From assembly GCF_000331285.1 (NCBI RefSeq), contig NZ_ANFX01000030.1, positions 1 to 64,000 on the forward strand: a stretch of 64,000 bases of DNA, read 5' to 3'. The notes below the pieces were generated by a model. It worked only from the letters and a program-made list of their open reading frames with translations, made no database searches and was not told where the DNA came from. How positions within the stretch are numbered: position 1 is the stretch's first letter; every line of letters begins with the position of its first letter. Shown one piece after another: positions 19,809 to 29,483 of this stretch. A program made the position numbers and the translations under genes. The DNA is from Porphyrobacter sp. AAP82 (lineage in GTDB: Bacteria; Pseudomonadota; Alphaproteobacteria; Sphingomonadales; Sphingomonadaceae).

Positions 19809-21544
19809 GCCGCGCGGCGGGTTTCGGCCGCCCATTCGGCGGCGGCGCTGTCGAGCCGGAAATCTGCGACCAGGTCCGAGAGGCCCTGCGCCTGGCGGGT
19901 GAGCCCGCTCGCCGCCGCGGTCGCTTCCTCGACCATCGCGGCGTTCTGCTGGGTCATGCGGTCCATTTCGCGCGCGGCCGTGCTGACCTGCTGGAGGCTG
20001 TCGGCCTGCACCGCCGAGGCCTGGGCGATGCGCGCGATATGTTCGCTGGTGCGCGCGACATGGGTGAGGATCGCATCGAAGGCCTCGCCCGTGCGCCCGA
20101 CCAGTTCGACCCCGCGCTCGACATGGCCGGCACTCGCGGTGATCAGCGTGGTGATCTCGCTCGCCGCCTCGGCCGAGCGCTGGGCGAGGGCGCGCACCTC
20201 GTTGGCGACCACCGCAAATCCCTTGCCGGATTCGCCCGCGCGCGCTGCCTCGACCCCGGCATTGAGGGCGAGCAGGTTGGTCTGGAAGGCGATCCCTTCG
20301 ATGAGGGTGATGATCTGCGAGACTTCCTGCGAGGACTGCTCGATCGAGGTCATTGTCGCCATCGCGTCGCGCACCACCGCGCCGCCCGTGACGACCTCGG
20401 ACTGCGCCTCGCCGACGGTCTTTTCCGCGTCGCGGGCGCTGCTGGCGGTGCCCTGGACGCCGCTCGCGATCTCGCCCATCGCGCTGGTGGTCTGCTCGAC
20501 CCTTGCGGCCTGCAATTCGTTGCGCTTGGCAAGGTCATCGGAGGCAGCGTGGATCTCTCCCGCACCCAGGGTCACGCCGTCGGCGGCGCTCACCACCTTG
20601 CGGATCACCCCCGCCAGTTCCTGCGCGGTGCGGTTGAAGTTTTCGCGCAGGGCTTCGTATTCCGCCGCGAACGGGCTCTCGATCCGGCAGGTGAGATCGC
20701 GTGCGGCAAGCGCCTTGAGCCCGGCGGCAAGCGCCCCCACCACCATGTGCTGCTGCGCATCGGCCTGCTGCTTGGACAGGGCGGCGGCGCGGAACACCTC
20801 GGCCGCGCGGGCGATGTCGCCGATCTCGTCGCGGGTTTCGACCTCGGGGACGGGGGCCGCAAAGTCGCCTGCTGCCAGCGTCCCGAGCCGCTCCGCGAGA
20901 AGTGACAGGCGGGCCACGATCATGCGGCGCACCATCACCAGCGTCCACGCCAGCACCGCCAGCGAAAGCAGCGCGAAGAACACCAGCACGATCCAGCTGC
21001 TCGATTGCGCAGCGTCATTCTCCGCGGCGAGCAGCTCCTCGAAGACGAGGCCGATCGCCTCCATCGATTCCTCGAGCGTATCGAACTTGGTGTTGAATTC
21101 GGGGAACAGCGCCTCGGCGCGCGCGCGATCCACGGCGGCGGCCTCGACCATCTTCTTCGCGATGGCGAGATAGGCCTCGACATCGGCGTCGGTCTTGGCG
21201 AGCAGCGCGGTCATCTTGGCCTGTTCGGCCGCGGCTGCATCCTTGCGGTTCTCGGCCATGATCTGGCGGTAGTTGGCGGAATATTCGGCAAGGTCCTTGC
21301 GCGCCGACGCGATCTGCGCGGGGTTGCCGCTGGATGCGCCATAGAGCCCGGCATAGACCGCGCCGCGCACCGCATCATGCATCATGTCGCCGACCATGTG
21401 GTTGCGCAGCATCCCTACCAGCCGCTCGCCGGCGGCATCGCTCTGCACGCGGGCGTGATCGCGCCATGCCGTCGCGGCGGTCTGCACCAGCGTAAGGCCG
21501 AGCAGCACGGCAGCAAGGATGAGAGCACGGGTTTTGATCGTCAT
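19805..21544 (-). CDS. Methyl-accepting chemotaxis protein
   Basis: A 579-residue transmembrane chemoreceptor. TM1 lies at about residues 7-28 ([20 protein letters not shown]). A periplasmic, mainly helical sensor of about 150 residues follows, then TM2 ([22 protein letters not shown]), a HAMP region and the kinase-control hairpin. The hairpin tip reads [45 protein letters not shown]. No C-terminal CheR-docking pentapeptide is seen. The start at 21544 gives a canonical short cytoplasmic N-terminus. It follows the porin gene by 34 bases on the same strand, so the two may be co-expressed. The sensed ligand is unknown. Confidence 0.93.
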   Translation of the reverse strand: MTIKTRALILAAVLLGLTLVQTAATAWRDHARVQSDAAGERLVGMLRNHMVGDMMHDAVRGAVYAGLYGASSGNPAQIASARKDLAEYSANYRQIMAENRKDAAAAEQAKMTALLAKTDADVEAYLAIAKKMVEAAAVDRARAEALFPEFNTKFDTLEESMEAIGLVFEELLAAENDAAQSSSWIVLVFFALLSLAVLAWTLVMVRRMIVARLSLLAERLGTLAAGDFAAPVPEVETRDEIGDIARAAEVFRAAALSKQQADAQQHMVVGALAAGLKALAARDLTCRIESPFAAEYEALRENFNRTAQELAGVIRKVVSAADGVTLGAGEIHAASDDLAKRNELQAARVEQTTSAMGEIASGVQGTASSARDAEKTVGEAQSEVVTGGAVVRDAMATMTSIEQSSQEVSQIITLIEGIAFQTNLLALNAGVEAARAGESGKGFAVVANEVRALAQRSAEAASEITTLITASAGHVERGVELVGRTGEAFDAILTHVARTSEHIARIAQASAVQADSLQQVSTAAREMDRMTQQNAAMVEEATAAASGLTRQAQGLSDLVADFRLDSAAAEWAAETRRAA

Positions 21545-21578
21545 GCGGTGCGCTTTCGGGAGAGGGACGAGGGCGGGA

Positions 21579-22814
21579 TCAACGATTGATGCCGGCAGCA
21601 AGGATGAAGCGCAGCCCGACAATCACCGCGTCGCGCGCGCCCGGGGTCTGGTCGGAGCTGCGGACATACTGGCTGTCGAGCTGGAGGGTCAGCCACGGGG
21701 CGATGCGGTCGGCAAGGGTGATCTCGAAGCCGGTCTCGGTAGCCCTGCGCCCGATGCCCATATCGGCCTCGTTGCGGCGGAATTTGCCGGTGAGGAAGGC
21801 CTGGTTGGCGCCGATGGAGAGCCGGCTTTCGGGGCGCCCGGCGAACAGGCCATTGACCAGCACGCCCGCCTGCCAGCCGCCCGAATAGGGCGTGGTGTTC
21901 CCGTCCGAAATCCCGGCGCGCAGGAACAGGCTGGCCGCTGGCGTATCCGGTTCGCTCGCTTGCGCCGAGGTGCCGACGGGCACTTCGAGGAGGAGGTATG
22001 CGCCCGCCGCGCGCTGGCGCAGCGGCGCTCCAGAAGGATCAAGCACGCGCAGATCGTCCTGGCGGCGGGTATAGGTCCATGCGCCAAGCGCCAGCTTGCC
22101 GAAGCGGGTGAGCCCCGCCTCGCCGATCACCAGCGCACCTTCGCGCAGGATCGCCGGGATGCCGCCCGCATCGCCCAGCACGCCGCTTTCGGCGTTCACC
22201 ACCGCGAGGCTGGCATAGGTTTCGGGCCAGGGTTCGGCATGCGCCATCAGCGTGAGCGCGGTCGAGGGGAAGATCGCAGGTCCGTTCGGCCCGGTCGCGG
22301 CGAGTTCCGAACCGATCCCGAAGGCGGGCGCGATCAGCAGGCCGGCCGCGTCATTGCTGTAGAATTCGGCATTGAGATCGATGAACCCGGCCGCCACCCG
22401 GACCGGCACGTCGGCGAATTCCTTGGCGAGATAGAACTGGTAGAGCTTGACGCGGTTCTTTGCGACTTCGGCATTGTCGATCCCCTGGAGCGTGTCCGCC
22501 AGCATGTTGGGCTCGCGCCCGGTGCCCGCGATCACCTCGCCGACCAGCCGGGTTCCGCCCCACCCGGCCGCCTCGTCCAGATCGAGCGTCGCGGTGAGGG
22601 TGAGCAGATCGACATGCCGCACCCCGGTGCTTGCGCCTTGTGCAACCCCGACGAGGTCGACCACATACTCGCCCTCGAGCGTGATGACAGGCGCCGTGTC
22701 TTCGCCGGCCACGTCTTCGGCGTACAGGCCGGCCGGCAGGGTGCCGGCTGCCAGCAGGAGCGCAAGACGCAGGAGCGCCCGATTGCGTTTCGCATTGGCT
22801 GGTCTGGTCCGCAT
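21579..22814 (-). CDS. Outer-membrane porin, OprB-like carbohydrate-selective type
   Basis: A 411-residue beta-barrel protein with a signal peptide ([23 protein letters not shown]). Repeated amphipathic strands run through it, with typical OprB-like segments [49 protein letters not shown] and [29 protein letters not shown]. The family ending is [34 protein letters not shown]. It probably admits sugars or other small solutes. Linkage to the downstream chemoreceptor gene suggests uptake and sensing of a common nutrient. The 156-base region upstream contains an inverted repeat. Confidence 0.8.
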   Translation of the reverse strand: MRTRPANAKRNRALLRLALLLAAGTLPAGLYAEDVAGEDTAPVITLEGEYVVDLVGVAQGASTGVRHVDLLTLTATLDLDEAAGWGGTRLVGEVIAGTGREPNMLADTLQGIDNAEVAKNRVKLYQFYLAKEFADVPVRVAAGFIDLNAEFYSNDAAGLLIAPAFGIGSELAATGPNGPAIFPSTALTLMAHAEPWPETYASLAVVNAESGVLGDAGGIPAILREGALVIGEAGLTRFGKLALGAWTYTRRQDDLRVLDPSGAPLRQRAAGAYLLLEVPVGTSAQASEPDTPAASLFLRAGISDGNTTPYSGGWQAGVLVNGLFAGRPESRLSIGANQAFLTGKFRRNEADMGIGRRATETGFEITLADRIAPWLTLQLDSQYVRSSDQTPGARDAVIVGLRFILAAGINR

Positions 22815-22830
22815 GGCCTTGCCCTCGCTG

Positions 22831-22874
22831 CAAGACCGGGCGGGGCGCGATGGCGCCCGGATGGCGCGGTCTTG
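22831..22874. repeat. Inverted repeat upstream of the porin gene
   Basis: CAAGACCG (22831-22838) and CGGTCTTG (22867-22874) are perfect reverse complements 28 bases apart. A further GCAAGAC occurs near 22891. The elements lie 17-60 bases in front of the porin start, where an operator or a 5' leader hairpin could control the porin-chemoreceptor pair. No regulator gene is adjacent. Confidence 0.4.
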
Positions 22875-22969
22875 TCAAGGATGCAGATATTGCAAGACGG
22901 TCTAAGGCGCTGTGAGCCGCGCCCCTCGGGACGCTGCCTAGGGGGTTTCCGCAGGGGACGGCGGTGGAA

Positions 22970-24511
22970 TCAGGCGGCCTGGTCGGGGCTCACGGGGCGG
23001 GCGGAAAGCTCGCGGCGCAAGAGCTTGCCGATCGGATCGCGCGGCAGCTGGTCGACGAATTCGATGTAGCGCGGGCGCTTGTAGCCGGCGATCTGGTCCT
23101 TGAAGCGGCGCGCGATTTCCTCGCGCGTCAGGCTGTGGCCGGGCTTCAGCACCACGAAGGCCTTGACCGCCTCGCCCCATTGCCGGTCGGGCACCCCGCA
23201 GCAGCCGGCATCGGCGACTTCGGGCATGGCGGCGAAGACCGCGTCAACCTCGGCCGGGTAGACATTCTCGCCGCCGGTCTTGATCAATTCCTTGGCCCGG
23301 CCGAGCAAATAGCCGCGCCCGCGCGCGTCCATGGTGCCAAGGTCGCCGGTGCGCAGCCAGCCGTGGCCGAGCGCGGCCTCGCTGGCCTCCCGGTTGCGCC
23401 AGTAGCCGAGCATCACCGAAGGGCCGCGCAAGGCGATCTCGCCTTCTTCGCCGGTGGACAGGTGGTTGCCCTCGGGATCGAGCACCGTCATCGTCACATG
23501 CGGCAGCGTCCAGCCGATCGAGCGCGGGGCTTCGAGCATGTCCGGGTAGTCGATAAAGGTCGCAAAGCCGCAAATCTCGGTCTGGCCATAGCCGCCGACG
23601 ACGCGCGCATCCCACTCGCGCTCGATGAACTCGTACATCTGCGGACGGCCCATGCCCGCCCCGCCGGTATAGCTGGTGAGCGGCATCCGGCCATCGCGGA
23701 CCGGCTCCATCGCGGCCCACGGGAAGCTGATGGTCGGGAAGGCGCTGGTGGTGGTGCAGCCCTCGCGGTGGAGCAGCTCGAGGATCGCCGCGCTGTCATC
23801 GTCGCGGCCTGCGAACACCGACGTGCCCCCGCAGGCGAGCATCGCGGCGAATTGCTGCATGCCCACCACATGGAACAGCGGATTGACCGAGAGCAGCACC
23901 GCGTCGGCGCCAAAGCCCCGGTGCTGGGCAAAGCCGAGCGCGGAGGCAGCGACCGCGCTTCCCGCTTGCAGGCAGCCCTTGGGCCGGCCGGTCGTGCCGC
24001 TCGTGTACATCATGTAGAGCGGCCGGTTGGGCGCAAGGCCGAGGCCGAGGTCGTATGCGTGAGGCACGGGGCCGTGCGGGGTGGTCGCGGCAGTCTCGAA
24101 GAGGCCGTCGGGGCGGTGCGCCTCGTCCACCACGTGCACCTCGCCAGCCCCGGCGCCATCAATGAGCGCGGCAAAGCGCGGGTTGACGAAGGTCAACGCC
24201 GGCTCGGCATTGCCGCAGATCCAGGCGAGTTCGGCCGGAGCAAGCCGCCAGTTGAGCAGCACCGCGATGGCCCCGATCCTGCCGCAGGCGAGGAGGATCG
24301 TCACGAAGGGCGCGCCGTCGGTCAGCAGCAACGCGATCCGGTCGCCGGGCGCGATTCCGCGGGCGAGCATCCAGCGCGCCAGATTGGTGACGCGGGCATC
24401 GAGCTCGGCCCAGGTCAGGCGCTGGACGCCGTCGACACTCGCCAGCCGGTGGGCATGGCGCTGCGCGCAATTGGCCAGTAGCGTATCGAGCGAGAGGTCG
24501 CGGGGGTGCAT
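22970..24511 (-). CDS. Class I adenylate-forming acyl-CoA synthetase
   Basis: A 513-residue ANL-superfamily ligase that activates a carboxylic acid, probably a fatty or aromatic acid, to its CoA thioester via an acyl-AMP. The P-loop-like motif YTSGTTGRPKG, the A5 motif GGYGQTEICGF, the A7 region WLRTGDLGTMDARGRGYLLGRAKELIKTGGENVYPAEVD and the catalytic Lys region DPIGKLLRREL near the C-terminus are all present. The length is normal for the family. The fatty-acid chain preference cannot be read off. It is a single minus-strand gene 37 bases from the zinc-ribbon membrane-protein gene. Confidence 0.9.
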   Translation of the reverse strand: MHPRDLSLDTLLANCAQRHAHRLASVDGVQRLTWAELDARVTNLARWMLARGIAPGDRIALLLTDGAPFVTILLACGRIGAIAVLLNWRLAPAELAWICGNAEPALTFVNPRFAALIDGAGAGEVHVVDEAHRPDGLFETAATTPHGPVPHAYDLGLGLAPNRPLYMMYTSGTTGRPKGCLQAGSAVAASALGFAQHRGFGADAVLLSVNPLFHVVGMQQFAAMLACGGTSVFAGRDDDSAAILELLHREGCTTTSAFPTISFPWAAMEPVRDGRMPLTSYTGGAGMGRPQMYEFIEREWDARVVGGYGQTEICGFATFIDYPDMLEAPRSIGWTLPHVTMTVLDPEGNHLSTGEEGEIALRGPSVMLGYWRNREASEAALGHGWLRTGDLGTMDARGRGYLLGRAKELIKTGGENVYPAEVDAVFAAMPEVADAGCCGVPDRQWGEAVKAFVVLKPGHSLTREEIARRFKDQIAGYKRPRYIEFVDQLPRDPIGKLLRRELSARPVSPDQAA

Positions 24512-24547
24512 GGGCGCGAGGCTATCCTTACCGGACCGCCTCGGCCA

Positions 24548-24799
24548 TCAGCGATTTTGCGAAGGGGCCGGCGCGGCGCAATCGTGGCCGCAGCGCGTGC
24601 AGATGCGGTTGGGCCATGGCACCACGACAGGTCCCCGGAAGAACAGGTTCTTGCCGCAAGCCGGGCAGTTGAAGCGCAGCATCGGGGCATTGGCGATGAT
24701 CAGCATGATGATCGCCGCGGCAAAGGCAAGGGTCGAGTGGCCGAAGAGCCGGTCGGCGGCCGCCACCGTCAGCACCGCGAGCGCCAGCACGCCCAGCAT
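24548..24799 (-). CDS. Small membrane protein with a zinc ribbon
   Basis: An 83-residue protein with two hydrophobic segments (MLGVLALAVLTVAAADRLF and TLAFAAAIIMLIIANAPML). A cytoplasmic-type zinc ribbon with two CPxC/CxxC knuckles follows: FNCPACGKNLF and RICTRCGHDC. The ATG at 24799 is the first standard start in frame; the reading frame itself runs upstream to the Mur-ligase gene stop. The conserved cysteine spacing argues that it is real. Function is unknown. It may be co-transcribed with the upstream Mur ligase, 35 bases away. Confidence 0.65.
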   Translation of the reverse strand: MLGVLALAVLTVAAADRLFGHSTLAFAAAIIMLIIANAPMLRFNCPACGKNLFFRGPVVVPWPNRICTRCGHDCAAPAPSQNR

Positions 24800-24834
24800 C
24801 CGCCACGCGTGGCGCGCTGCGCGGGCGTAAGGCG

Positions 24835-26262
24835 TCAGGGAAGGCGGGCGAGGATCGATTGCGCGAACTCCGTCAGCGTGTCGTCGCGCGCGCCCATGAC
24901 CGCGATCCTGTCCCCTGCGCGGGCGAGTGCCGCGATGCGGTCCGCGCAGTCGGCGCGCAAGGAGATGTGTTCGGCATGCCCGCCGGCAGCGTTGATCAGC
25001 GCGACGATCCTCTCGCTCCCGACGCTGCGATCGACCGTGCCGCCGAAATAGACCGGGTCGCACATTATCGTGATGTCATCCAGCCCCAGCTCGCGCGCGA
25101 AGGTGCGGGCGAGTTCTTCGCCCATCTGGCGCAAGGGGCCGTAGCCGTGGGGCTGGAAGAAGGCGATCACCCGTCCGGGCGTCGCCTTGAGCGTGCGCAA
25201 GGTGGCGGCGCACTTTTCAGGATTGTGGCCGAAATCGTCGATGAGGCTGATCCCGCCCGGCGAGGTGCCGATCACGTCGAAACGCCGCGCGAGCCCTGCA
25301 AAACTGCGCAGCGCATAGACCGCGTGGCCCACCGTGATCCCCGCCGCGCTCGCCGCCGCAATCGCCGCGAGCGCGTTCGAGAGATTGTGCAGCCCCGGCA
25401 TCGGCAGGATCAGCGGGAAGACCTCGCGCCGCCGGTTGTCGACCACCGCCGCGCGGATGCCGAGCTCGCTCATGTCGATCGAATCCGCCTCGACGCTGAT
25501 GTCTGCGCTCTTGGCGCGCAGGCCGAAGGTCACCTTGGCATCGGCGCGCGGGAGGAGGTAGCCGGCCTCCTGGCTATCGAGATTGATCACCGCCGTCCCG
25601 CTCTTGCCGACGAAATTGCCGAACAGGACGCGAAGCTCCTCGATGCTCTTGTGATCGAGGCTGACATTGAGCAGCACGCCGACAGTCGGGCGGTAGAGCG
25701 CGATCGACCCGTCGCTTTCGTCGACCTCGCTCACGAACACGCCCGCGCTGCCGATGCGGGCGGAGGCGAAGGGGTTGGCGGGAGAGACGAAATTCTTCAT
25801 TACCGCGCCGTTCATCACCGTGGGATCGTGCCCCGCCTCGGCAAGAATCCAGGCGATCATGCCGGTGACGGTCGACTTGCCCGACGTGCCGCCGACCGCG
25901 ATCGAGAAATCGGCGGCGTTGAACAGCTGCGAGAGCAATTCGGCGCGGCTCAGGCGCGCGCAGCCAAGTTCCCTCGCGCGGGCGACTTCGGGGACGGTGT
26001 CCTCGATCGCGGCCGATGCGACCAGGATTTGCTCTGCCGAGGTTACCCCGCTGCCGTCCTGCGGGAACAGCGCAAAGCCGTTCGCTTCCATCCAGGCGAA
26101 TTTCTCGGGGCTGCGGCCCTGGTCGCGGCTGCGGTCCGAGCCGGCCACACGGTGGCCGAGCCCATCCGCGATCTGCGCGAGCGGCAGCATCCCGGACCCG
26201 CCGATGCCGCAGAAGAACAGCGGCCGCCCGGTGAGCGAGCCCGTGGTGACCCCGTTATCCAT
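24835..26262 (-). CDS. Mur-ligase family protein (MurC/Mpl-like)
   Basis: A 475-residue ATP-dependent peptide ligase of the muramyl ligase superfamily. The N-terminal UDP-binding motif reads FFCGIGGSGMLPLAQIADGLGH, the ATP P-loop is VGGTSGKSTVTGMIAWIL, and the central motif ends LIDDFGHNPEKCAATLRTLK. MurC normally sits in the division cluster, and this gene stands alone beside an LD-carboxypeptidase. A role in recycling muramyl peptides (Mpl-like) is therefore more plausible than primary synthesis, but this is inferred from context. The start at 26262 is 57 bases from the divergent LD-carboxypeptidase start. Confidence 0.78.
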   Translation of the reverse strand: MDNGVTTGSLTGRPLFFCGIGGSGMLPLAQIADGLGHRVAGSDRSRDQGRSPEKFAWMEANGFALFPQDGSGVTSAEQILVASAAIEDTVPEVARARELGCARLSRAELLSQLFNAADFSIAVGGTSGKSTVTGMIAWILAEAGHDPTVMNGAVMKNFVSPANPFASARIGSAGVFVSEVDESDGSIALYRPTVGVLLNVSLDHKSIEELRVLFGNFVGKSGTAVINLDSQEAGYLLPRADAKVTFGLRAKSADISVEADSIDMSELGIRAAVVDNRRREVFPLILPMPGLHNLSNALAAIAAASAAGITVGHAVYALRSFAGLARRFDVIGTSPGGISLIDDFGHNPEKCAATLRTLKATPGRVIAFFQPHGYGPLRQMGEELARTFARELGLDDITIMCDPVYFGGTVDRSVGSERIVALINAAGGHAEHISLRADCADRIAALARAGDRIAVMGARDDTLTEFAQSILARLP

Positions 26263-26318
26263 ATGCGGCTTGGTTATTGGCTTGCGTGCCCCCTGACAAG
26301 CGCCATAGGCTGCGCGTC

Positions 26319-27149
26319 ATGACGAATATCGCCATTTGTGCCCCGGCCACGCCGATCACCCGCGAGCAGAGCGATGCGCTCGAGGCGCTGGTGGCGGCCG
26401 AGTTCCCGGGGCACCGCGTCACCTTCCACGACCAGTGCTTCGAGCGGGCGGGGCATTTCGCCGGTGACGACTTGCGCAGGCTTTCCGCGCTGCTCGAATT
26501 CGCCAATGATCCCGCCTTCGATGTCGTGTGGTTTGCCAAGGGCGGCTATGGCTCGAACCGGATCGCCGAGGCCGCCGTCGCGCAGATGAACCGGGTGGCG
26601 CGGACCAAGACCTATATCGGCTTTTCGGACGCCGGATACCTCCTCGCTGCGCTTTACCGCGAGCGCATCGGGCAGAGCGTCCACGGCCACATGCCGGTGA
26701 GCGCGCGTTCGGAAGGGGGCAGGGAGGCGATCCGCCGCGTGCTGCGCTGGCTGGAGGGCGATACCAGCGGGCTCGAACCCAGCCTCGACGGGACGACTCC
26801 AGCGGCCGCCTTCAATCTCATCACCCTCGCCATGATCGCCGGCACGCCGATGATGCCCGACCTCACCGGCCATGTGCTGATGGTCGAGGAAGTGGCCGAA
26901 CACATGTATTCGATCGACCGGTTGTTCTTCCATCTTGCCGGAACCCTGCCGCGGCTTGCTGGCGTGAGGCTCGGTTATGTCACCGATGTGCCGGAAAACT
27001 ACGTCGAATTCGGCCAGAGCGAGGAAGACATCGCGCGCTTCTGGTGCGACCGGGCGGGGGTGCCCTACCTTGGCCGGGCCGAGATCGGCCATACCTCTGC
27101 CAACAGGGTTGTGCCCTTCGGCCTTGCCAGCCCGCCCGCGCGGACGTAA
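26319..27149 (+). CDS. LD-carboxypeptidase, S66 family
   Basis: A 276-residue serine peptidase that removes the terminal D-Ala from murein tetrapeptides during peptidoglycan recycling. The S66 hallmarks are present: WFAKGGYGSNRI and the nucleophile loop YIGFSDAGYLLAAL. The glutamate region is LMVEEVAEHMYSIDRLFFHL, and the histidine region is EIGHTSANRVVPFGL. The N-terminus is shorter than in E. coli LdcA, beginning directly with NIAICAPATP. It is divergent from the Mur ligase, which would act on the tripeptide product, so the two plausibly form a recycling pair. Confidence 0.85.
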   Translation: MTNIAICAPATPITREQSDALEALVAAEFPGHRVTFHDQCFERAGHFAGDDLRRLSALLEFANDPAFDVVWFAKGGYGSNRIAEAAVAQMNRVARTKTYIGFSDAGYLLAALYRERIGQSVHGHMPVSARSEGGREAIRRVLRWLEGDTSGLEPSLDGTTPAAAFNLITLAMIAGTPMMPDLTGHVLMVEEVAEHMYSIDRLFFHLAGTLPRLAGVRLGYVTDVPENYVEFGQSEEDIARFWCDRAGVPYLGRAEIGHTSANRVVPFGLASPPART

Positions 27150-27185
27150 CGGCGCCCGCCAAAACACAGCAAGGCGGGATTGCAC

Positions 27186-28124
27186 ATGCGCGCGTTCATC
27201 TTTCCGGGGCAGGGTAGCCAGAAGGTCGGCATGGGAGTGGACCTTGCCGCCGCCAGCGAGGCCGCCCGCGACGTGTTCGGCGAAGTCGACGAGGCGCTGC
27301 GGCAGAACCTTTTTGCCCTGATGCGCGAAGGCCCCGAGGACCGCCTCACCCTCACCGAGAACGCCCAGCCCGCGATCATGGCCAATGCCATCGCCACCCT
27401 GCGCGTGCTGGAGCGCGATTTCGGCGTCAAGCTGCTCGAGACCGCGAATTGCGTTGCGGGTCATTCGCTCGGCGAATACACCGCGCTTGCCGCCATCGGC
27501 GCGTTCAGCCTGACCAACACCGCGCGCCTTCTGAAGCTGCGCGGATGGGCGATGCAGGCCGCGGTGCCGGTGGGCGAGGGGACGATGGCGGTGCTGCTGG
27601 GCGCCGACATCGAGCAGGCCAAGGCGCTCGCCGAAGCCGCAGCGCAAGGAGAGGTCTGCGAGGTCGCCAACGACAACGACCCCTCGCAGGTCGTGATCTC
27701 GGGCCACACTGCCGCGATCGAGCGGGCAGTGGCGCTCACCAAGGAGCACGGGATCAAGCGCGGCATGATCCTCAATGTCTCGGCCCCCTTCCACTCCTCG
27801 CTGATGGCGCCCGCAGCCGAGAAGATGGCCCACGCGCTCGCCGCAACCCCGCCGGGTGCGCTGGCGCTGCCGCTTTACGCCAACGTCACCGCAGCCCCCG
27901 TCACCGACCCCGATGAGGCACGCGCGCTGCTGATCGAGCAGGTCACCGGCCGCGTGCGCTGGCGCGAAAGCGTGCTTGCAATGCGGGCCGATGGGGTAGA
28001 TCACTTCGTCGAACTCGGCGGCAAGGTCGTCGGCCCTATGGTCAGCCGCACCGACAAGGAGGCACAGGTGACGAGCCTTGTGACCTTGGCCGACCTAGAA
28101 GGGTTTGCGAAGGAGATCGCGTGA
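27186..28124 (+). CDS. fabD: Malonyl-CoA-ACP transacylase FabD
   Basis: FabD transfers malonyl from CoA to acyl carrier protein at the start of fatty-acid elongation. The 312-residue product opens MRAFIFPGQGSQKVGMG. The catalytic Ser94 is in VAGHSLGEYTAL, and SAPFHSSLM holds the catalytic His. An ATG two codons earlier (27180) is possible. Normally fabG follows directly; here a gene of unknown function intervenes, overlapping the fabD stop by one base. Confidence 0.97.
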   Translation: MRAFIFPGQGSQKVGMGVDLAAASEAARDVFGEVDEALRQNLFALMREGPEDRLTLTENAQPAIMANAIATLRVLERDFGVKLLETANCVAGHSLGEYTALAAIGAFSLTNTARLLKLRGWAMQAAVPVGEGTMAVLLGADIEQAKALAEAAAQGEVCEVANDNDPSQVVISGHTAAIERAVALTKEHGIKRGMILNVSAPFHSSLMAPAAEKMAHALAATPPGALALPLYANVTAAPVTDPDEARALLIEQVTGRVRWRESVLAMRADGVDHFVELGGKVVGPMVSRTDKEAQVTSLVTLADLEGFAKEIA

Positions 28125-28672
28125 TGCGTGGATTGCCGTCACTTGTGGGCGCTGCCCTCTTGGTCTGCTCGCCCGCTACGGCCGGCGAGATTGCCGAGCT
28201 GGGCTGTATGCAAAACAGCTATTCAGCATCCGAGAAAGGCCAGCTCGATAGCCTGATGGCCGAATACCAGAGCGGCGGGCCGAACCGATCCGAAGCGTTC
28301 AATGCGATATTTGAGCTTGTAAGCAAAGGCCTCGAAATCTGCACCGCACAGCACGAATGGACTGACCGGGAAAGCACCTCGGCCCTCAGCTATGAATCTG
28401 ATCGGCTGGCATTGAACGGCCTCCTGCGGCAGGGCATGCTCGATCCCGGCGTTACCGCGAAGGTCGATACAGCTCTCGCCGTGGGCAACCGCACTGACTT
28501 GTGGGACGCGGTCGCTTACCAGGGATTGGCCGGCCATACCGGCGCCGAGATCGACAGGTTCGTCGCCGAGCTCGGCTTTGCGAGCGATACGGCAAAGGCC
28601 CAACAGGTAAGAAACTACCTCAAAATCTTGTCTGGGCTGCGCGCCAGCACGCGCACTTTCACGATGCGGTAA
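28124..28672 (+). CDS. Secreted protein of unknown function between fabD and fabG
   Basis: A 182-residue protein with an apparent signal peptide (MRGLPSLVGAALLVCSPATAGE). The mature part is helical and charged and contains only two cysteines (GCMQNSY, LEICTAQHEW). No family is recognised. The start overlaps the fabD stop by one base (TGATG). Its base composition looks less GC-biased than its neighbours (many A/T third positions, for example AACAGCTATTCAGCATCC), which suggests later acquisition. The fabG ribosome site follows at once, so the fab operon stays transcriptionally continuous. Confidence 0.7.
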   Translation: MRGLPSLVGAALLVCSPATAGEIAELGCMQNSYSASEKGQLDSLMAEYQSGGPNRSEAFNAIFELVSKGLEICTAQHEWTDRESTSALSYESDRLALNGLLRQGMLDPGVTAKVDTALAVGNRTDLWDAVAYQGLAGHTGAEIDRFVAELGFASDTAKAQQVRNYLKILSGLRASTRTFTMR

Positions 28673-28688
28673 TCTGGAGCAGGACGCG

Positions 28689-29447
28689 ATGTTTTCACTC
28701 AACGGCATGAACGCCCTCGTCACTGGCGCGAGCGGCGGGATCGGCTCGGCGATCGCCCACGCGCTCGCCGCGCAGGGTGCGCGTCTGGCGCTGTCAGGAT
28801 CGAACGCGGCCAAGCTGCGCGCCTTCCGCGACGAGCTCAACGACACCTATGCCCACGAGCATGACGGCCATGTCGAGATCACCTGCGATCTCGGCAACCA
28901 GACGCAGGTCGAGGAGCTGATCCCGGCCATGCTCGACACGCTCGGCAGCGTCGACATCCTCGTCAACAATGCCGGCATCACCCGCGACAATCTGGGGATG
29001 CGGATGAAGGACGAGGAATGGGACCAGGTGATCCGCATCAACCTCGAAGCCGCCTTCCGCCTGATGCGCGCGAGCGCCAAGCCGATGATGAAGGCGCGCT
29101 TCGGGCGCATCGTCAACATCACCAGCGTGGTGGGCGCGACCGGCAATCCGGGACAGATGAACTATTGCGCCGCCAAGGCGGGCCTCACCGGCATGACCAA
29201 GGCCTTCGCGCAGGAAGTGGCCTCGCGCGGGATCACGGCGAACTGCGTCGCGCCCGGCTTCATCCGCACCGCGATGACCGCCGCGCTCGATGACAAGCAG
29301 CAGGCCGCGATCAACGCCCGCATCCCGATGGGCCGGATGGGCGAGGGCAGCGAGATCGGCGCCGCAGTCGCCTTCCTCGCCTCGCGCGAGGCGGCCTATG
29401 TGACGGGCGAGACGCTGCATGTGAACGGCGGGATGGCGATGCTCTGA
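28689..29447 (+). CDS. fabG: 3-oxoacyl-ACP reductase FabG
   Basis: The NADPH-dependent SDR that reduces beta-ketoacyl-ACP in fatty-acid synthesis. The 252-residue product has the TGASGGIGSAIA cofactor motif, DILVNNAGITRDN and NITSVVG. The catalytic Tyr159 and Lys163 are in NYCAAKAGLTGM, and the ending VTGETLHVNGGMAML is typical. GGAGCAGGA precedes the ATG. It shares an operon with fabD through the intervening unknown gene. Confidence 0.96.
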   Translation: MFSLNGMNALVTGASGGIGSAIAHALAAQGARLALSGSNAAKLRAFRDELNDTYAHEHDGHVEITCDLGNQTQVEELIPAMLDTLGSVDILVNNAGITRDNLGMRMKDEEWDQVIRINLEAAFRLMRASAKPMMKARFGRIVNITSVVGATGNPGQMNYCAAKAGLTGMTKAFAQEVASRGITANCVAPGFIRTAMTAALDDKQQAAINARIPMGRMGEGSEIGAAVAFLASREAAYVTGETLHVNGGMAML

Positions 29448-29474
29448 GCGGCCGCGAGTCCCCTCGCGCGCCCC

Positions 29475-29483
29475 TTATCCCCA
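29475..29483 (+). promoter_or_regulatory. DnaA-box-like nonamer upstream of dnaN
   Basis: TTATCCCCA differs from the TTATCCACA consensus at one position. It lies 132 bases before dnaN. A single site with no cluster does not indicate an origin, but it could let DnaA influence dnaN transcription. The rest of the 29448-29614 interval has no convincing promoter hexamers. Confidence 0.3.
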
